This document shows, piece by piece, positions 60,948 through 64,000 of a DNA stretch of 64,000 bases. Where the stretch lies: contig JACPPI010000018.1 in NCBI GenBank assembly GCA_016190985.1, positions 1 to 64,000 on the forward strand, in the 5' to 3' direction. How positions within the stretch are numbered: position 1 is the stretch's first letter; each line of letters begins with the position of its first letter. The position numbers were made by a program, and so were the translations under genes. The DNA is from Opitutia bacterium. Lineage in GTDB: Bacteria > Verrucomicrobiota > Verrucomicrobiia > Opitutales > Opitutaceae. Under the pieces are notes generated by a model. That model had not been told where the DNA came from, ran no database searches, and saw nothing but the letters and a program-made list of their open reading frames with translations.

Positions 60948-61687
60948 CCCAGACAATCCGCTGGAAGTGCGTCTGCGCCTACGACGGCGGGCCGTTCAAC
61001 GGCTGGCAGAGCCAGGAGGGAGGCAACACCATCCAGGACCTGATCGAGAAGCAGCTGAAGAACATTTTCGGCCGGCAGATCCGCATCGAGGGCAGCGGGC
61101 GCACCGACTCGGGCGTGCACGCCCATGCCCAGGTGTTCCACTTCGACGCGGTGTGGCCGCACGGCGCCGACAAGCTGCGCCTCGCATTACAGACCGGCCT
61201 GCCGCGCAGCATCCAGCTGAAGAGACTGCGCGCCGTGCCGGCGAAATTCCACGCCCGGTTCGACGCGAAGGGCAAGATCTACCGCTATCACCTGCATTTG
61301 GACGCGGCGGATCCGTTCGAGACGGCGTATTGCTGGTCGCTGCACCGCGAGCTCGACTGGCCGGCGGTGCAGGCCGCAGCGAAGGTGTTGCGCGGCCGAC
61401 ATGACTTCTGGGCCTTCTCCGGCGAGAACGACCGGACCTATGAGACGACCGTGCGCGACCTCCGCCGGCTGGAGGTGCGGCGCAAGGGGCCGCGCGTCAC
61501 CTTCACGTTCGAGGCCGACGGATTCATCTACAAGATGGCGCGCAGCCTGACCGGCGCGCTGGTAAACGTCGGCCTTGGCAAGCTCACGCCGGCGGACCTG
61601 GCCGGGCTGATCAAAAGCCGCCGCCGCATCCCGACGGTGGTGACGGCGCCGCCGCAGGGGCTGTTTTTGGTCAAGGTGCTATACTAG
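60926..61687 (+). CDS. truA: tRNA pseudouridine(38-40) synthase TruA
   Basis: Modifies uridines in the anticodon arm. The 253 residues show CAYDGGPFNGWQSQEGGNTIQDLIE, IEGSGRTDSGVHAHAQVFHF with catalytic Asp, KFHARFDAKGKIYRYHLHL, FWAFSGEN, and the YKMARSLTGALVNVGLGKL block. A TAG at 60920 closes the frame, and there is no ATG before residue 100, so translation must start at GTG 60926, 60935 or 60938. All three are in the repeat arm. Confidence 0.94.
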   Translation: MKSVVKETQTIRWKCVCAYDGGPFNGWQSQEGGNTIQDLIEKQLKNIFGRQIRIEGSGRTDSGVHAHAQVFHFDAVWPHGADKLRLALQTGLPRSIQLKRLRAVPAKFHARFDAKGKIYRYHLHLDAADPFETAYCWSLHRELDWPAVQAAAKVLRGRHDFWAFSGENDRTYETTVRDLRRLEVRRKGPRVTFTFEADGFIYKMARSLTGALVNVGLGKLTPADLAGLIKSRRRIPTVVTAPPQGLFLVKVLY

Positions 61688-61691
61688 CCGC

Positions 61692-62426
61692 ATGAGTCCC
61701 GTGCTCCAGCAGTTCTGGCGCGACAAGCTCGACGTGGTTTTCCCGCGGACCTGTGTGCATTGCGGCGGGCTGGCCGAGGGCGGCCGGTTGCGGCACCTGT
61801 GTCCGGCCTGCACGCGGCTGCTTTTCGTGGTGGCGCCGCCGCACTGCACGACCTGCGGGCACCCTTACTTCGGGGAGACCGAGATCAACCGGCTGTGCCC
61901 GCACTGCGAGATGCTCGAGCCGAAATTCGGCGAGGGGAAGACGGCCATTTTGCTCAAGGGCTCAGGCCGCTCGCTGGTGCATGCGCTCAAATATCACCGC
62001 GGCCTGCATGTGCTGGAGGACATCACGGTCATCATGCGGGAGGCGCCGGGTTTCGCGGACTACCTGCGCGGCGCCGTGCTGGTGCCGGTGCCATTGCACC
62101 CGAAAAAGCAGCGCAAGCGTCGCTACAACCAGAGCCGGTTGCTGGCCGAGTGCGCCGCGCAGGCGGCCGACGGACAGGCCCGCGTGGAGGAATTGCTCTG
62201 CCGGGTCGCGCACACCGAATCGCAAACGCACTACGACCGCGCCGCGCGCCAGCTTAACCTGAAAAATGCCTTTGCTTTGGCCCCGGGCGCCACCATTAAT
62301 CCGGCCCAACGTTACGTGCTCGTCGATGATGTTTTCACAACCGGTTCCACTCTCAATGCCTGCGCCACGGTCCTCCGCCGGGGCGGCGCGCTGAACCTCG
62401 ACGTCGTCACCTTCGGCCACGGCTAA
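61692..62426 (+). CDS. comF: ComF family phosphoribosyltransferase-like protein
   Basis: A 244-residue protein with four CxxC zinc pairs at the N-terminus (CVHC, CPAC, CTTC, CPHC) and a phosphoribosyltransferase fold: SLVHALKYHRG, VLVPVPLHPKKQRKRRYNQSRLLAE and the PRPP loop VLVDDVFTTGSTLNACATVL. In competent bacteria ComF aids DNA uptake; other family members have no proven enzyme activity. It sits between truA and accD with gaps of four and three bases. Confidence 0.9.
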   Translation: MSPVLQQFWRDKLDVVFPRTCVHCGGLAEGGRLRHLCPACTRLLFVVAPPHCTTCGHPYFGETEINRLCPHCEMLEPKFGEGKTAILLKGSGRSLVHALKYHRGLHVLEDITVIMREAPGFADYLRGAVLVPVPLHPKKQRKRRYNQSRLLAECAAQAADGQARVEELLCRVAHTESQTHYDRAARQLNLKNAFALAPGATINPAQRYVLVDDVFTTGSTLNACATVLRRGGALNLDVVTFGHG

Positions 62427-62429
62427 ACC

Positions 62430-63353
62430 ATGACCCATTTCGCCAAACCACGGCTGCCGTCCGCCAAGACGGGCGGCGGCAGGAAAAAGAACAAGATCAC
62501 CACCGAGGGGCTCTGGACCAAGTGTCCGGTCTCGGGCGAGATCATCTTCAACAAGGATATGGAGGCCAACCTCATGGTCGTGCCCAAGAGCGGCCATCAT
62601 TTCCCGATCGGCTGCCGCGAGCGCATCAGGAGCATGGTCGACACCGACACCTTCGAGGAGTTCGACGCCAACGTGAAGTCGGCCGACCCGCTGAAGTTCG
62701 TCGATTCCGCCGCCTATCCCGACCGCATCAAGCGCTACGAAAAGGAAAGCGGCCTGCCCGAGGCGGTCATCTGCGGCCTGGCGAAGATCGACGGCATAGC
62801 CGTTTCGCTCGCGGTGATGGACTTTCGCTTTTGCGGCGGCGCCATGGGCGCGGCGGTCGGCGAGAAGATCACCCGCGCCGTCGAGCGCGCGCTGAAGCAC
62901 AAGACCCCGTGCATCATCGTCAGCTCGTCCGGCGGGGCGCGCATGCAGGAGGGCATCTTCAGCCTCATGCAGATGGCCAAGACCAGCGCGGCGCTCGGCC
63001 GCCTGGCCCAGGCCAGGCTGCTGTTCATCTCGATCCTCACTTACCCGACCACGGGCGGCGTGACCGCCAGCTTCGCGACGCTGGGCGACATCATCCTCGC
63101 CGAGCCGGGCGCGCTCATCGGCTTTGCCGGCGCCCGCGTGATCAAGGAGACCACCAAACAGACGCTGCCGCCCGGGTTCCAGACCGCGGAGTTCCTGCTC
63201 AAGCACGGGCTCATCGACCAGATTGTCAGCCGCCTGGAGATGCGGGACCGCCTGACCAGCCTGCTGCAGGCCCTGCAGGCGCACAAATACCATCCGCACA
63301 AGGTGCCGACGGCGGCGCCGTTTCCCCCGGCGGTCGCGGCCACGGCCGGCTGA
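62430..63353 (+). CDS. accD: acetyl-CoA carboxylase carboxyltransferase beta subunit, zinc ribbon degenerate
   Basis: Beta half of the carboxyltransferase in fatty acid synthesis. The 307 residues show LWTKCPVSGEIIFNKDMEANL, VPKSGHHFPIGCRERI, FRFCGGAMGAAVGEKI, VSSSGGARMQEGIFSLMQMAKT, TTGGVTASFATLGDIILAEPGALIGFAG. The crotonase-like core is intact. The four zinc-ribbon cysteines (CxxC, CxxC) are reduced to one; the other positions read Ser, Val and Ser. Confidence 0.94.
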   Translation: MTHFAKPRLPSAKTGGGRKKNKITTEGLWTKCPVSGEIIFNKDMEANLMVVPKSGHHFPIGCRERIRSMVDTDTFEEFDANVKSADPLKFVDSAAYPDRIKRYEKESGLPEAVICGLAKIDGIAVSLAVMDFRFCGGAMGAAVGEKITRAVERALKHKTPCIIVSSSGGARMQEGIFSLMQMAKTSAALGRLAQARLLFISILTYPTTGGVTASFATLGDIILAEPGALIGFAGARVIKETTKQTLPPGFQTAEFLLKHGLIDQIVSRLEMRDRLTSLLQALQAHKYHPHKVPTAAPFPPAVAATAG

Positions 63354-63366
63354 GAAAGTCCTGGCT

Positions 63367-63540
63367 TTTGGCCACGGATGGCACGGGCTGACACGGATCA
63401 TTTGCCGTGACCTGTCATCCTCAGCGCCGCGAAGGATCCAGAATGACTCCCGCGAACGCATATCATGCTGGATTCTTCGCGGGGCTGAGAATGACAATCA
63501 ACGGATATTTCCTCCCCATCCGTGAAATCCGTGGCTAAAG
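63367..63540 (+). repeat. family A repeat interrupted by a nested family B repeat; provides the folC start
   Basis: Left A arm TTTTGGCCACGGATGGCACG, GACACGGAT and right A arm CCATCCGTGAAATCCGTGGC, TAAA flank a complete B element (about 63411-63498: TGTCATCCTCAGCGCCGCGA, AGGATCC to GGATTCTTCGCGGGGCTGAG, AATGACA). Confidence 0.85.
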
Positions 63541-64000
63541 AAATATCCGATTACACCGCGGTCACCGCATACCTGTATTCCCTCAAGGCGGGCGGGGTGA
63601 AATTCGGCATCGACCGGATGCGGCGCCTCGCCGCCGCCCTCGGGCATCCCGAGCGCAGCTATCCGGTGATCCATGTCGCCGGCACCAACGGCAAGGGCTC
63701 GGTCTCGGCCATGCTTGACGCCATCCTGCGCGCCGCCGGCTGGCGCACCGGGCTCTACACCTCGCCGCACCTGGTGAAGCTCGGCGAGCGCGTCCAGGTG
63801 GACCGCCGCCTGCTCACCGAGGCGGAGATCGCGGCCTACGTGCACGAGCTCCGGCCGCTCGCGGCGCAGGCCGCCGCCGGCGCGGCCGATGAGCACGCGA
63901 CTTTCTTTGAGTTCATGACGGCGATGGCGTTCCTGCAATTCCAGCGGCAGCAGGTCGACATCGCCATCGTCGAGGTCGGCCTGGGCGGCCGACTCGACGC
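63522..64000 (+). CDS. folC: folylpolyglutamate synthase/dihydrofolate synthase, 5' part
   Basis: Adds glutamate to folates. The readable part shows YLYSLKAGGVKFGIDRMRRLAAALG, the ATP loop HVAGTNGKGSVSAMLDAIL, GLYTSPHLVKLGERVQVD, then FFEFMTAMAFLQFQ and VEVGLGGRLD. It runs off the right edge. A TGA at 63492 closes the frame and the only usual start codons before the homology are GTG 63522 and GTG 63531, both in the right arm of the family A repeat. Confidence 0.92.
   Translation, partial: MKSVAKEISDYTAVTAYLYSLKAGGVKFGIDRMRRLAAALGHPERSYPVIHVAGTNGKGSVSAMLDAILRAAGWRTGLYTSPHLVKLGERVQVDRRLLTEAEIAAYVHELRPLAAQAAAGAADEHATFFEFMTAMAFLQFQRQQVDIAIVEVGLGGRLD

Noticed and set aside
22340-63540. CRISPR array from the spaced repeats
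   Set aside because: Copies are palindromic, scattered kilobases apart and not regularly spaced; no cas gene is present.

Overview
The window is GC-rich, densely coded DNA from a flagellated Gram-negative bacterium. It most resembles Verrucomicrobiota, probably an Opitutaceae relative of Opitutus or Lacunisphaera. The reasons are family-level and partly inferred: a complete outer-membrane flagellar set (P- and L-ring proteins) combined with FliW/CsrA control, an exosortase, a PIN-TRAM membrane protein, an EF-G-like GTPase, a tyrA-aroA-cmk-plsC run, and a tiny basic MGQQTNK-type protein. No rRNA or tRNA gene and no CRISPR array were recognised.

Layout. 1-900: a fragment of serS abuts a truncated, frameshifted IS5-type transposase that also lacks its first catalytic Asp. 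984-9935: one flagellar operon behind a near-perfect sigma-54 promoter, in the order flgF, flgG, flgA, flgH, flgI, flgJ (rod-binding part only), flgN, flgK, flgL, fliW, csrA, flagellin. The csrA stop overlaps the flagellin start, and a CsrA-type GGA site sits on the csrA ribosome binding site. 10019-14074: a large five-PAS hybrid kinase. 14088-19967: transhydrogenase, HDOD protein, periplasmic transglutaminase-like protein, a kinase-less CHASE3 sensor with a lone receiver, and two probable haem proteins. 19991-26062: TPR protein, hexapeptide acyltransferase-like protein, trpS, an orphan HicB-like protein, an FMN lactate oxidase-like enzyme and an unknown exported protein. 26198-32036 (minus): EF-G-like factor and plsC, cmk, aroA, tyrA. 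32202-35459: a TPR/coiled-coil protein with a SUMF1-like tail, an EVE protein and a PIN-TRAM protein. 35481-41600 (minus): a repair/RNA run of XPD-type helicase, RecO-like protein, DUF502, ybeY, phoH and HIT. 41781-51148: DUF2238, exosortase, M16 peptidase, lipoproteins, hemW and an M23 peptidase. 51271-64000: TPR protein, fur, priA, mpl, rimO, rhodanese, GMP-mannose pyrophosphorylase, ruvX, truA, comF, accD and the start of folC.

The most striking layer is not a gene. At least ten kinds of short palindromic intergenic repeat are scattered from about 22 kb onward. Their ends repeatedly coincide with gene boundaries. truA and folC can only start at GTG codons inside a repeat arm. ybeY and an M23 peptidase start at ATGs inside another repeat family. 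ybeY, a DUF2238 gene and mpl take or abut their stop codons in repeats. A helicase gene carries three in-frame repeat-derived insertions, and one repeat is nested inside another. This looks like a population of mobile palindromes that remodels gene ends.
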